64,000 bases of DNA. It comes from Hanleya hanleyi. Its lineage: Eukaryota > Mollusca > Polyplacophora > Lepidopleurida > Hanleyidae. This document shows positions 1 to 9,563 of this stretch, piece after piece (within the stretch, counting starts at the first letter, position 1; each line of letters opens with the position of its first letter). Where the stretch lies: assembly GCA_036873755.1 (NCBI GenBank), contig JAVTVY010018869.1, positions 17,261 through 81,260 on the forward strand, written 5' to 3'. A program made the position numbers and the translations under genes. The notes beneath the pieces were generated by a model that searched no databases, was not told the DNA's origin, and saw only the letters and a list, made by a program, of their open reading frames with translations.

Positions 1-658
1 AGCCAGTACCTTCTCACTAGGTTTGAAACTTCGTTTAAGGCCATGTTTATCATAGGTTATTTTCATACATTTTTGTGCTGACTCTAAATTTGACATGACC
101 AAATCACGTGCTTTAGTCAACCTGGTGCGAAAGTCCGACACATGTTGTAAGAGACTACATGAGTCAAGATCACTGTCTATGAACTTTTCCTTTAGCAGTT
201 CAAGTGGTCCTCTAACTGTATGACCAAGCACTAATTCAAATGGGCTGAAGCCTAAAGACTCCTGAACAGACTCTCTAAGAGCAAACAATAACAAATGTAT
301 TCCTTCATCCCAGTCTTTCTCAGTGTCAAAACAATAAGTCCTAATCATGTTCTTTAATGTCCTGTGAAATCTGCTCTAATGCGCCTTGGCTTTCTGGGTG
401 GTATGCAGATGATTTGTACTGCTTTATTCCCAATTCATGCAGGACTTGTTGAAAGATTCCTGACATGAAATAAGATCCCTGATCAGACTGAACAGACTGG
501 GGTAGGCCAACAAGTGTGAAAAACTTAACTAAGGCCTCAACAATAGTTTTTGCCGTAATATTCCGTAAAGGAATGGCATCAGGGAACCTGATTGAAGCAC
601 ACATGATTGTTAACATGTATTGATTGCCTGGCTTTGTTTTTGGTATGGACCAACACAA
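1..658 (-). pseudogene. Integrase catalytic core and C-terminal part, copy A
   Basis: The frame at 341-658 carries the rve integrase core. It shows SDQGSYF, which holds the second catalytic aspartate, and HPESQGALEQ, which holds the catalytic glutamate. The first aspartate lies just upstream, at the break near 658-666. After a frameshift at about 341-370, the DNA down to position 1 still reads as the continuation (EKDWDEGIHLLLFALRES, then KRSFKPSEKVLA). That is the region after the core in gypsy-type integrases. The enzyme would insert retroelement cDNA into chromosomes, but the frameshifts should inactivate it. It corresponds closely to 51435-52250 in copy B. Confidence 0.8.
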
Positions 659-665
659 TCTATAA

Positions 666-1751
666 TCACCCTACTAAACGCTTCCTCAAATGCAGGGACT
701 GGTTGTAGAGGGCCTTTGGTATGGTTTGGTTTGGTTTTCCTACCATTTGGCATGTGTGGCATGACCTACAAAATTCCGTAACATCTTTCTTTAAATTTGG
801 CCAATGGAAATGATTCAGAATTTTGTAATATGTTTTATTAACACCTAAATGGCCAGAAATAGGTGTTTCATGGGCTAGTCTGAGGATATCTGAACGATAT
901 GAATTTGGTACTACAATCTGATACTTAACTGCCCACTCATCATCAGGTGACACATCTGGCGGTCGCCATTTGCGCATAAGAACACCATTCTTACAAAAGT
1001 AACACACAGGCTCTTGAGTTACATCACACTCATCTACTGCCTTGTCAAACAACTTGGAAATGTCCTTGTCACTATGCTGTTCATTAACCAGCCGTGATTT
1101 TGAAATGTTGTCATTAGAACATTTCAATTTGCTATCAGAATGTGGCTTATCAGCCTCTTCATTTAAACACACGAAAGTGTCGGCCAAACAAACGTCATCG
1201 ATGACGTCATCTTTAAGATACTTTTCTGACTCCTCAGCCAATTTACTCATGGCTCTAGTAACTGCACAAACAGGATACAAACCTTGAATTTCGTCTTCAA
1301 CTGGATCATGAATCTGATCCAAACAAGGCTTATCAGTTACAATCGGGTTAACCCCGATCTTTTCTCCCGCAAGATCATTACCAAGAAGTAATTGAACACA
1401 CTCAAATGGTAAACTACCTTTAATACCCACCGTAACAGGTCCAGAAATCAAGTCGGTAGACAGATGAACATTATGGAGCGGAACGGGTGTGTAATTTACA
1501 AAATCTACCCCTTTAATCAGGACATTACTGCCTGCAGATGAAGAATCAGAAAACGGCAAAATATCTGCCAACAAAAGAGACTGGGACGCGCCCGAGTCTC
1601 GCAAAATCTTCACGGGAGTAGCATTAGAAAAATCACTTGAAAGTGACACAAAACCATTGTGGATAAATGGTTCAAAGATCTCCATAACAGGATTTGGAAA
1701 ACTGTCAACCTTATCCTTGATAGAACTAACAGGAACAGGGTCCTTGGCCAT
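666..1751 (-). CDS. Aspartic protease and integrase zinc-binding domain, copy A
   Basis: An open frame of 361 codons. The first 130 or so residues are a retropepsin-like domain with the active-site motif LRDSGASQSLLL and later VQLLLGNDLAG. An acidic linker of about 120 residues follows. Next comes CYFCKNGVLMRKW and the H2C2 integrase zinc finger, seen as HETPISGHLGVNKT followed by FCRSCHTCQMVGKPNQ. Joining protease to integrase without reverse transcriptase is the Gmr1-type arrangement. The frame ends just after the zinc finger at a frameshift, and the integrase core continues at 658. In copy B the same stretch carries a TGA in place of a tryptophan codon. It is part of a pol polyprotein, not a host gene. 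Confidence 0.85.
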   Translation of the reverse strand: MAKDPVPVSSIKDKVDSFPNPVMEIFEPFIHNGFVSLSSDFSNATPVKILRDSGASQSLLLADILPFSDSSSAGSNVLIKGVDFVNYTPVPLHNVHLSTDLISGPVTVGIKGSLPFECVQLLLGNDLAGEKIGVNPIVTDKPCLDQIHDPVEDEIQGLYPVCAVTRAMSKLAEESEKYLKDDVIDDVCLADTFVCLNEEADKPHSDSKLKCSNDNISKSRLVNEQHSDKDISKLFDKAVDECDVTQEPVCYFCKNGVLMRKWRPPDVSPDDEWAVKYQIVVPNSYRSDILRLAHETPISGHLGVNKTYYKILNHFHWPNLKKDVTEFCRSCHTCQMVGKPNQTIPKALYNQSLHLRKRLVG

Positions 1752-1784
1752 CTTAACGTCATATATATTATGAACGTCACTAAT

Positions 1785-2406
1785 CTACTTGGGTATAGAT
1801 ATTGAAGTGGAGAAACCACTAGGCTTTTGAAAGGCATGATCTTGTTGTCTTTTTTTCAATTTAAAACAATTTGCCATTAAATGGCCGTCTCTCTTACAAT
1901 AGTTGCAAACGGGAGACTTATTTTGAGTGTTAAAAGTGGGTGACTGAGACTTTGTGTTTGACCATTGTAACTGGGGTTAAAAGTTTTAGGCCCTGAGAAA
2001 GAACTGGGTTTGTTACCCGAGAGATTAGACTGGAATGAACTTGGCTTAACAGCATTGACAAATGATAATTTGTGTGTCAGAGCGTATTCGTCAGCAAATC
2101 GTGCTGCTTGATCTAAAGTGTTGGCATTCTTTTCATCAAGAAATGTTGTAATATCACCATGGATACACCTTTTAAATTCCTCTACCAGCATAAGCTGTCT
2201 AATGTTTCAAGTTGGTTGTCAATTTTAACCGAAGCACACCACCTATCAAATAACTGTTCTTTTGAACGAGCAAATTCTACATGAGCCTGAGAATTTTCTT
2301 TTTCACAACTACGAAACTTTTGTCTATAGGCTTCAGGAACTAATTCATAACCTTTAAGGATTAAATCCTTCACTGTATCATAATTTGATGCATGCTCTAC
2401 CGTCAA
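1785..2406 (-). pseudogene. Gag: C-terminal half of SCAN-like capsid and CCHC zinc knuckle, copy A
   Basis: At 2182-2406 the minus strand reads YDTVKDLILKGYELVPEAY, which matches the helical capsid segment shared by Gmr1-type gags and vertebrate SCAN domains. After a frameshift, 1877-2191 continues with LDQAARFADEYALTHK and a serine/proline-rich linker. A second frameshift leads to the zinc knuckle CNYCKRDGHLMANC (C-x2-C-x4-H-x4-C) and a stop at 1785-1787. Capsid would form the retroelement particle and the knuckle would bind its RNA. All ligands of the knuckle are intact here, unlike in copy B. The breaks make a functional gag from this copy unlikely. Confidence 0.75.
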
Positions 2407-2460
2407 TTAAGTGTAAATGTCTCTTGCCTTTCCGATCAAAACACTTTAAAGAAGTAAACT

Positions 2461-3102
2461 CTAATTTTCTTTTGGCCAGTTTAAATTTTCAGCAATTTTC
2501 TCAAAATGCAGAAAATATTTATCAACTTCTTTTTCCTGAAATGGTGGGACGAGACGTATTTGACGAGCCGCATCAAATCTTGATTGTGATTGTACAAGTG
2601 CATGTGCAGGAGGACTTGTTTGCGACTGTAATTCCAAATGCTTCATTTCTAACTGAAACTGTCTTTCTTTCTCTTTCTCTCTTTCCTCTTTTTCTAACTT
2701 TTCTCTCTCTAACTGAAATTGTCTTTCTTGCCTTTCTCTGTCTTTTTCTAATTCTAATTTCTTTAATTCCAGCTGATTTTGCAATTCTAATCTCTTTATT
2801 TCCAAATCATCAGCTGTTTCCTCAGTTAAATCAAAATCACTTTCATCCCAAATTTGTTTGCTAACAAAATGTTTAATAATGAGTTTCTTAATTTCTTGCT
2901 TTCTCAAAGATGTTTTAGCTTTAATTTCTAGAAATTTACACAAATCATCTTTGCGTAATTCGTCAAATACATCCCGACTAGGCTTTGAAGCAAACTGTGC
3001 TGGTTCATACCCCTCCTCTACTACAGATGAAGATCTAGTAGAGGAGGGGTATGTAGATCGATGTAGGGCGTATAGAAAGCATTTTATGACATCTACTGTC
3101 AT
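2461..3102 (-). CDS. Gag N-terminal part with SAP-like motif and coiled coil, copy A
   Basis: A 213-codon frame. Residues of about 45-75 (ELRKDDLCKFLEIKAKTSLR) look like a SAP-type helix-turn-helix, as found at the start of several Gmr1-like gags. A long charged helix rich in Glu, Lys, Arg, Leu and Gln follows (about residues 95-155) and is probably a coiled coil. The end, VPPFQEKEVDKYFLHFEKIA, starts the SCAN-like capsid, which continues in another frame below 2406. The ATG at 3102 is only the first in-frame methionine. The first 25 or so codons run through an 18-bp inverted repeat (3006-3053), so the original gag start may have been rearranged. Confidence 0.7.
   Translation of the reverse strand: MTVDVIKCFLYALHRSTYPSSTRSSSVVEEGYEPAQFASKPSRDVFDELRKDDLCKFLEIKAKTSLRKQEIKKLIIKHFVSKQIWDESDFDLTEETADDLEIKRLELQNQLELKKLELEKDRERQERQFQLEREKLEKEEREKEKERQFQLEMKHLELQSQTSPPAHALVQSQSRFDAARQIRLVPPFQEKEVDKYFLHFEKIAENLNWPKEN
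3006..3053. repeat. Perfect 18-bp hairpin inside gag
   Basis: The arms 3006-3023 and 3036-3053 are exact reverse complements (catacccctcctctacta) around a 12-base loop. The hairpin lies where the copy A gag frame begins. Confidence 0.85.
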
Positions 3103-3380
3103 TGTGGTGTATGAAAAGGTGGGAAATAATTATATTCTTGAAAGAAATATATATATAATCACAACAACAACAACATCGACGAAGACACCCCTTGCCACCC
3201 AAGTCACTGTGACCAGAGCCCCATCTACCACTAAGAGAGAAAATGTCACTCAATCGTTACAACGAACGAACCTCATTGTACTGGCCGAGCAACTCACTGA
3301 AGCATGCGTTCTACAGCTAACAGTTTAGACCACTTGTTGTGTTGTATTTAACAGCATACACAACTGTTTAATGCATTATC

Positions 3381-3461
3381 AATGGTGTTCTATTTCGGCC
3401 ATTTTTGCGTCGCGCGTCGTAGGCGACGGGAAGGGCGAAATGGCCGAAACAGAACACCATA
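3381..3461. mobile_element. 81-bp foldback element with CpG-rich core
   Basis: The ends (AATGGTGTTCT and AGAACACCATA) belong to 23-bp arms, starting ATGGTGTTCT and ending AGAACACCAT, with one mismatch. The loop contains GCGTCGCGCGTCG. The 6-bp word ATTATC lies directly outside both ends (3375-3380 and 3462-3467), as a target-site duplication would. The same left end occurs at 6189, where it leads into a much larger CpG-rich block. Confidence 0.6.
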
Positions 3462-3515
3462 ATTATCCGGTCTTACATATTATTATCGATTAGCAGGAAT
3501 AACCCGTGGTGGCAG

Positions 3516-3531
3516 CCGTGTACCTCCACCA
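3516..3531 (-). other. Possible primer binding site of copy A
   Basis: On the minus strand the DNA reads ttttaaca, then t, then TGGTGGAGGTACACGG. A TGG-starting stretch just after an LTR ending in ACA is the usual layout of a retroelement primer binding site. If so, the 5' LTR would begin at 3533 and extend to higher coordinates. I could not find a second LTR copy in the window to confirm it. Confidence 0.25.
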
Positions 3532-3539
3532 ATGTTAAA

Positions 3540-6185
3540 ATCTTGTATCAGAAAGTAATTCATCTAATGAAACAAGTTGATAGACATTGATTTTCTGTAA
3601 TTTACCGCATTCTCATTGATATATTATGTATGCGACGTCAATACCCCTCATCGACGTCAGACTTCGTTCTAAACATAGGAACACATCCATGGCTAATCCT
3701 TTGCAATACATCATCTTCTGTTCTGCGTAATTGATCCTTTAATGATGCAAAAATATATATTGTTTCTGGTCTCCGTCCACAGGGACTCGTTCCCGTTGTT
3801 ATCTTGATGATGGGGGGTGGTCGAGAATGTCAAGTGTCTCCAGGGATGAAAGAGGCGGAAAATTGGGTGGAACGTTATTAATAGATATCTGTATTTGTCG
3901 AACATATTACAAAACAAGAAAATCCTGGATTTATCTCTGGTTAAAGCTTTTCTAGGAACATTAACCAAGGAAACACATGACCTACCTATCATATATAACT
4001 TTATTAAGTTCTATCAGGACCCATGGTAATAATACTGTGCAAGTTATCCTCATGCATGGGTAAATCTACAGTCCAAAGATGAAGCGAAATGAAATAAAAT
4101 GAGTTTATTTGTGAAATGTGCAGTCAATTTTTTTCTCACAATTCAAACTATAGAGCAAGCAAATGATTTTGTGGAACACTTCTCCAGATTAATTTCCAGA
4201 TGATACAATGCAATGCCCTTCGATGACGCCATGATGATTTTGTCATTGTTTCTTCTGGACATATATGGAATAGATAAAATCTGGAACCAGTCAGAGAAAT
4301 TCTGGAGGATGGACATCTTTTACACTTCAGAAATTTAACAAAAGTTGATGTTTTTGCGTAGGCCTATACACAAAAAAGCCATCTTCTTAACTTGAGAAAG
4401 CAAGACGAAGCGAAATAATTATAATATTTTCACTCTTTACGACGGGGGGCGGGGGCGACATACCCGGATTGATAATTACTTTTACTGAAATAGGTCTCTT
4501 ATGTACCGGTACTATAGGTTTACAGTTATCACTGCGCTAAGGCCCCATAAAAAAAATGCCTTGTTTCCCAACACCGCCCGCCCCGATTTTTCCGCCCGCT
4601 CCGATTTATTTTTTATTTTCTCTCACCTGTCTTGTTGGCGTTTCTTTTGGTATGAAAATGAAACTGAACTGACTCTGGTTTGCACCAACGAATGATTGTT
4701 GTGACATAGGAGCTGGGGTGATGTCAAGATTTTATACGCGACAGTCGTACCTAGTGTGATTACAGGCGCCTTGCCAGCAACTTGATGTTTCTTCTGTGCA
4801 CCATTGGGTGTCACTGTCCTGGATCGAGACTTCTTACTTGACTGTTTTGTGTGTGGAGATACTAAAAATGTTTATCTAGTCATCCTTTCCAAGACTATGA
4901 TAATAATTCTGTTACTTTTTGATCTGTAATTGGACCTCGTTGAAGGTCTTTCAATGACAAGTACCGTATCTTTGCTGTAATCAAGGCGACATGTCCGTGA
5001 TATTGTCGCACTGTTTGTAATTTTATGGCTGTAATCTCATTTCGTTCTGTTTTTGTATAAATTTCTAGTCGTATATAAATGTACTGTAGTGATACAGGAA
5101 CACAACATCTGCAGCATTTTCACGGTAGCCTATAAATGTATAGTTGATATTTATTTTCCGTTCGTCAATTCATGATCGTCATCATGTTCTCCATTTCGCG
5201 AGAATAGCTCAGCTTATTGTTTCCTGCTGGAATAAAACACCCAAAGTTTTGTCTTTCAAATCACAATGATTCCAGATTTTATCAATATGCCATCTTTTGA
5301 GTTCTGTCCACCTGTATAGGAATGGAGAGTTTGCTACTACGAAATCAGAATGAGATGACCTCACATATAGCACCTTGCTGGAGGTGAGAATGGAAATACA
5401 AACGCCATGGGATTTCTGTCGATTTATCCAACGTATTCAATCTCTATAACGAGACCGTGTATATACCATTTTCGGACCCAATTAGACAATCACTATCTTA
5501 ATATCTGTGGATTCTTGAATGAACTGAACCATTCCTATGCCCTTCGGAAAATAAAAAAATAAAAAATAAAAAAGGACCGCCCGTCCGACTTTTTGAAAAG
5601 TGAGTGATGGGAAACAAGGCATTTTTTGGGGGGGGCCTAAATAAAACGTGTTTTGTCGCTTTTTGGCTTTCTGATATGGCTTTACAAAGGCTTGGCAGCT
5701 ATTGAATAATCGAAGACGGCAATTCACGTACTAATTGAACAAAGCTGATCCACAGCAGCGAGACATCTACAAAATGCCACTAATGGAATCTGACTGCGTT
5801 GTCACGGAAGCTTTTAGATATAACTATTGGAATCTTCAATGAATTGGTCGCTACATTTTCGGAAGTTCCCTCGTACATGTGTTGTGCGTGACAGAAACTT
5901 ATCGAGCAGGGATGTCTGTAATGTCGTCTATTCCAGGCTATATCCGGTTGTGTTCGCGACTTTCAAGGTCAATACGGTTAGACTGGGCTCATGTCATTTA
6001 AAAACCCGTTTCCAAGAAGAAAGCATATAGAACTCTTTTGAAACGTAAGTGGTGAGCATTCAACCTTTGTTCCAGTTGTAATGTTGGTTGACCTGCCGAT
6101 TTCACTCTGTCATGACCTAATTTTCGATGCCCGTGTGCCCATTCTGACAAAGAGGACTAGACAAAGTTTTTTCCGTTTACTCCTT
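3540..6185. other. No gene recognised
   Basis: AT-rich sequence with only short shadow frames. It may include the LTR of copy A at its left end; on the minus strand an AATAAAG occurs near 4006-4012. Otherwise I see no coding signal, RNA gene or clear repeat. Confidence 0.5.
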
Positions 6186-6187
6186 TG

Positions 6188-6785
6188 TATGGTGTTCTAT
6201 TTGTGCCAATTTGACGTCGCCCTTTCCGTCGCGCGTCGCGCGTCGACTTCTACAATGTTAAAGACATAGGCCAAAACTCGACGTCGTGTTTCAAAAGTCG
6301 ACGTCGCCTTTTGGCCTATCTCTTAGCATTGTAAAAGTCGACGCGCGACGCGCGACGGAGAGGGCGACGTCGCCTTTCAAAACGCGACGTCGACTTTTTG
6401 CGTCGCGCGTCGTGCGTCGCCTTTTTGAAGAATCAAAACTCGACGCGCGACGCGCGACGGAAAAAGTCGACGTCGCGTTTTAAAAGGCGACGTCGCCCTC
6501 TCCGTCGCGCGTCGCGCGTCGCCTTTTGCAATGTTAAAGAGATAGGCCAAAACTCGACGTCGTGTTTCAAAAATCGACGTCGACTAGTGGCCTAACATTG
6601 TAAAAGTCGACGCGCGACGCGCGACGGAGAGGGCGGCGACGCGCAACGGAGAGGGCGACGTCGCCTTTCAAAACGCGACGTCGACTTTTTCCGTCGCGCG
6701 TCGACTTTTAAAAAGTCGACGCGCGACGCGCGACGGACATTCGCGTCGCGCGTCGCCTTTTGGTTTACAAAAGTGCGCATGTCTG
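6188..6785. repeat. CpG-rich nested palindrome block
   Basis: About 600 bp built from a few words in both orientations: CGTCGCGCGTCGCGCGTCG and its complement, plus GTCGACGTCGC, GAGAGGGCGACGTCGCC, 'aggccaaaactcgacgtcgtg' and 'acattgtaaaagtcgac'. Neighbouring modules are inverted with respect to each other, so nearly any part can fold on another. The left end shares the ATGGTGTTCTATTT terminus of the 81-bp foldback at 3381. The arginine-rich frames here are by-products of the repeats. Confidence 0.75.
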
Positions 6786-6924
6786 GGGAGCATGTATTTC
6801 ATATTGTTCACGAGACACAATAAATTATCAATCAAATTATCAATTGAAGTTTGCCACTATACGTTGTACAAACGTATTATATAAAATTCACAATCTTTGT
6901 TAACTTTCTACTTTTATGTAAAGG

Positions 6925-7145
6925 TGTTTGTGTGTTTGTACTGTGATGTGTTGTATTATGGTATATTTCACCGTACTCTATGGCGTGGTATTGTTTAGAA
7001 TTGTATTGTTTTGTAATGTATTGAGTTGTAATATGTTGAATTGTAATATATTGTATTGTAATATATGGTATTATTTTGCATTTTATTGTATTGTATCGTA
7101 TCATATATTCTTGTTCTGTCTCGTATTGTTTCGTTGTATTGTGAT
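6925..7145. repeat. Degenerate TTGTATTGTAATG simple repeat
   Basis: About 200 bp of irregular TATTG/TTGTAA repeats on the plus strand. It generates long frames on both strands with simple compositions and no likely function. Confidence 0.7.
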
Positions 7146-7439
7146 TTGGGGTGTTAATTTCGAACGAAAAAAAAAAAATGTTCACATCTGCGATTTCCGA
7201 TCTTTGTAGCGTCTGACCGGTGTTGGTAATTTGCTGAGAATTTACTGCAACAAAGCAAGAATGGCAAGATATTTAACATACATGGAGACTATGTACCACA
7301 TAATTTATTTGTTTCGCTGTCAGATATGTTATATTGCTCATTAATTTTCGAACACTGGTACCTGTGTTCCACAAAATGCACACCCCTCCATCGCGAGGAC
7401 AATACGCAATGTGTTCATATTTCTCCGGACTAATACGTA

Positions 7440-7740
7440 AAATAATGGTCCGACTGTGAGGTGTCGTCGTGAAACCCTCGTGGGGGACCATCCGACTGGA
7501 CTAGAGTGTCGTCCGTTTTCAACATTCTGTGCATGCACAGACAGGGAATGGTGGGGAAAGGGTATTGGGATGGACGTTTTGGGGTCGGGCTCCGAGCTCC
7601 GACTCCAAGAGCTCCGACTCCGAGAGCTCGGCGCTCTTATGCGCCCGATGACGTCACTTCCGGCGATGTCCAGTGATGACGTCACTTTCATCAAGAGTCA
7701 GGGGCCAATGGTCAGAATATGTGCATGTGATTGGATGGTT
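7440..7740. repeat. Fragment of the palindrome family found at 44-47 kb
   Basis: This stretch has 'catccgactgg', 'cgtccgttttcaa', 'attctg-gcatgc-cag', 'ggacgttttggggtc' and TGACGTCA sites in 'gatgacgtcacttcc'. The same words occur, partly in the same order, at 44140-44290 and 45665. It looks like a separate, rearranged copy of modules from that element. It contains GAGCTCCGACTC repeats at 7590-7630. Confidence 0.55.
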
Positions 7741-7744
7741 GACA

Positions 7745-7804
7745 ATGCGTAAAGGCGTTACGATAGGACGTTAAGTCGTTGAGATAAGGCATTGAGATAG
7801 AGCG
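7745..7804. repeat. Left part of a GGCGTTGAGATA minisatellite
   Basis: Irregular units of 'aaggcgtt', 'gagataaggc' and 'acgttaag'. The array resumes at 9564 after the TTAA-flanked element, so one insertion split it. Confidence 0.7.
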
Positions 7805-8075
7805 TTAAAGGTCAACCCAAACGCTCTGAGGTCAAAAATATAAAAAAATAGTCCTTTCGATTCTGAAAATAATGATATTTTTTTCATAATTTTGTGCAGT
7901 CTGGTTGGCGAGATATTGCCGTTTGAAAGGTGAAAATCGCTCTCCTGTCAATTCCAGCTGTGACGTCACTGAGGGAAGCCGTCTTGTATTCTCTATGTTA
8001 AAGCCGTATACCACAGTCGTAAGTAGCTGCTTATTTCTGGAGATTTTCGGAGTATCGGGACATCATTTGTTAAAT

Positions 8076-8424
8076 ATGCCGCGACGTTGTGTAGTGGGAG
8101 GTTGCAGTTTTACTACAGATGACGGTGTTGGTATTCATTTGTGGCCTAAAGACGAGAAAATCGCTGCAAATTGGACGAAATTTGTACGCAACACGAGAGT
8201 GTGGAAAGAGGGCCTGAGCCAGTACTCGTATAATTTGCTCGGCACATTTTGACAGAAATTAGACATCATTCGAGGACATCTACAGCGTAGCAGTTGAATT
8301 CGGGTACAAACCAAAACTAAAGAGAACAGCTATTCCAACTACCAAACCTAAGAACAATCAGAATGTGACGGCAAAGAAATCGGACAAGGAGAATCTATCA
8401 CGGACATCGGCTGAACGAACCTAG
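8076..8424 (+). pseudogene. THAP zinc-finger domain protein (broken)
   Basis: Starting at the ATG 8076 the frame reads MPRRCVVGGC, then HLWPKDEK and NWTKFVRNTRVWKEG, the front half of a THAP (C2CH) DNA-binding domain. After a one-base shift near 8230 it continues with ICSAHFDRN, which supplies the last Cys and His. An in-frame stop (TAG near 8257) follows, then TSFEDIYSVAVEFGYKPKLK and RTAIPT, matching the family's closing A-V-P-T region. A lysine-rich tail ends at 8424. THAP domains bind DNA, and in transposons they recognise the element's ends. With one frameshift and one stop it is inactive unless a small intron removes them. An upstream ATG at 7905 is in frame but adds sequence unlike the family. 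Confidence 0.75.
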
Positions 8425-9071
8425 CCTGCAAGCGAGGCCTCGGGCAGGGAGACGGCTGTACATGCCCTGCTCGCTCTCGCGTGGCATTTGTTGCTTGAGC
8501 ACCTACAGGTTAGACTGGATGAGTCTCTATTTCATATATACTATTTAATAATACTAAAATGATCTTTCATAAATATATATACGCTTGATAAGTAAATAAA
8601 TAAAAAACACCAATTGGAGTGAATGGCTGTAAATACAGAAGTGATAATAATACTTTCATAATCCCTTGACATTTGAGATTGTGGGAATATCATTCGATTT
8701 CAATTTAATTGAGGTAATTTGTCGAAAATTGAGCAAATGTGAATGCCGATCCACTCACCAGGGCTTACTTTTCGCCATGAATGTCCAAAGTATTTTTTAT
8801 CAAACTATATAATTCTGAAATTGGTATTTCATGGGGATTATGGGAAAACAAACAAAATTCAAATCGGACGTATATCAGTAGAGTTATCAACAGTTTACTG
8901 TCCATACTGCCGAATCCCGGAGTTTATCCCCTCGAAAAGGCTGCCTCGGTCAGTAACAACAATAACAACACAGATGTGCTCGTTCTTTACATCACAGAAT
9001 CGTTCTACATTCAATACAGTTTGAAATATATGGACATTTGCTCTTATAGATGACGATAATAAGGTTTCCAG

Positions 9072-9401
9072 TCAAGTTGCATACCAATCACTATTCAACA
9101 AACGACCTCTCCGAATCCTGTCGTCGTCGAGCTCCACGTTGTCAGAGTAGTTGTCACTGTCAGAATCGGAGCCGTACGGCTCAAATTGATAGGGCTGAAT
9201 TCCGCCGTTGGTCTGCAAACAACTGTTAATTTGCCCGTCATCATCCTCCTCTATGTCTATTTCATCTTCTTGGCGAAAAATATTTCCATCTAAGCAGCTG
9301 ATATCGCTCGAATCGACATCTGAACCGGAGCTCTGACTGCACTCGCTTTCCATGTTATCCGCTGTTTTTTCTCTGGCAACTTCCCTGCGTGACGCCATCA
9401 A
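9072..9401 (-). CDS. Acidic frame with IQPYQFEPY motif, inside the TTAA element
   Basis: A 109-codon frame rich in Ser, Asp and Glu. Residues of about 65-77 read NGGIQPYQFEPY. This resembles the short conserved stretch before the cysteine-rich P2X7-cytoplasmic-like domain in many invertebrate repeat-encoded proteins (a memory-based match). The cysteine-rich part is not present; the frame ends after NSDWYAT. It may be the first exon of the element's second gene, facing away from the right end, or a captured fragment. Function unknown. Confidence 0.4.
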   Translation of the reverse strand: MMASRREVAREKTADNMESECSQSSGSDVDSSDISCLDGNIFRQEDEIDIEEDDDGQINSCLQTNGGIQPYQFEPYGSDSDSDNYSDNVELDDDRIRRGRLLNSDWYAT

Positions 9402-9563
9402 GCCAGCTGTGAAAGTGTGAAAAAGCCCACTTTGCTCCCATATTACGTGTGTTTCTGATCAGATTAGAATTTTTTCAATATTTTTTTCATACAAAGTGAA
9501 GTATGAACTATTATTTTTAAGGATTTTTAGACCAAAAAAAATTCCGTTTGGGTTGACCTTTAA

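Larger units (their letters stand above)
1..3535 (-). mobile_element. Gmr1-like Ty3/Gypsy LTR retrotransposon, copy A (partial)
   Basis: Reading down the minus strand from about 3100 gives a gag with a SAP-like and SCAN-like region, a CCHC zinc knuckle, an aspartic protease with a DSGAS active site, an H2C2 integrase zinc-binding domain, then the integrase core and its C-terminal part. Protease is followed directly by integrase with no reverse transcriptase between them. The reverse transcriptase, RNase H and 3' LTR must lie beyond the left edge. The 50.2-54.5 kb copy shows the same order in full. The frames are broken in several places (near 340-370, 660, 1920, 2180 and 2450), so this is a decayed copy. 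The 5' limit near 3533 is a guess from a primer-binding-site-like stretch. Confidence 0.85.
7805..9563. mobile_element. TTAA-flanked DNA transposon with THAP gene relic
   Basis: The 15-bp ends AGGTCAACCCAAACG (7809-7823) and its exact complement (9545-9559) are each flanked on the outside by TTAA (7805-7808 and 9560-9563). Removing the insert plus one TTAA restores 'agatagagcgttaaggcgttgagacggacg' in two overlapping parts. That differs at only two of 30 positions from the array unit at 9591-9620, which fixes the boundaries well. Inside are a broken THAP domain on the plus strand and an acidic frame on the minus strand. TTAA duplication is typical of piggyBac, but I see no piggyBac transposase. 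THAP domains are known from P-element, ISL2EU and other transposons. Confidence 0.8.

Noticed and set aside
2385..3328. Plus-strand frames of 159 and 156 codons
   Set aside because: They lie antisense to the gag coiled coil of copy A and have no domain of their own.
8743..9053. Two overlapping plus-strand frames of about 90 codons in the TTAA element
   Set aside because: No domain and no continuity with the THAP frame.
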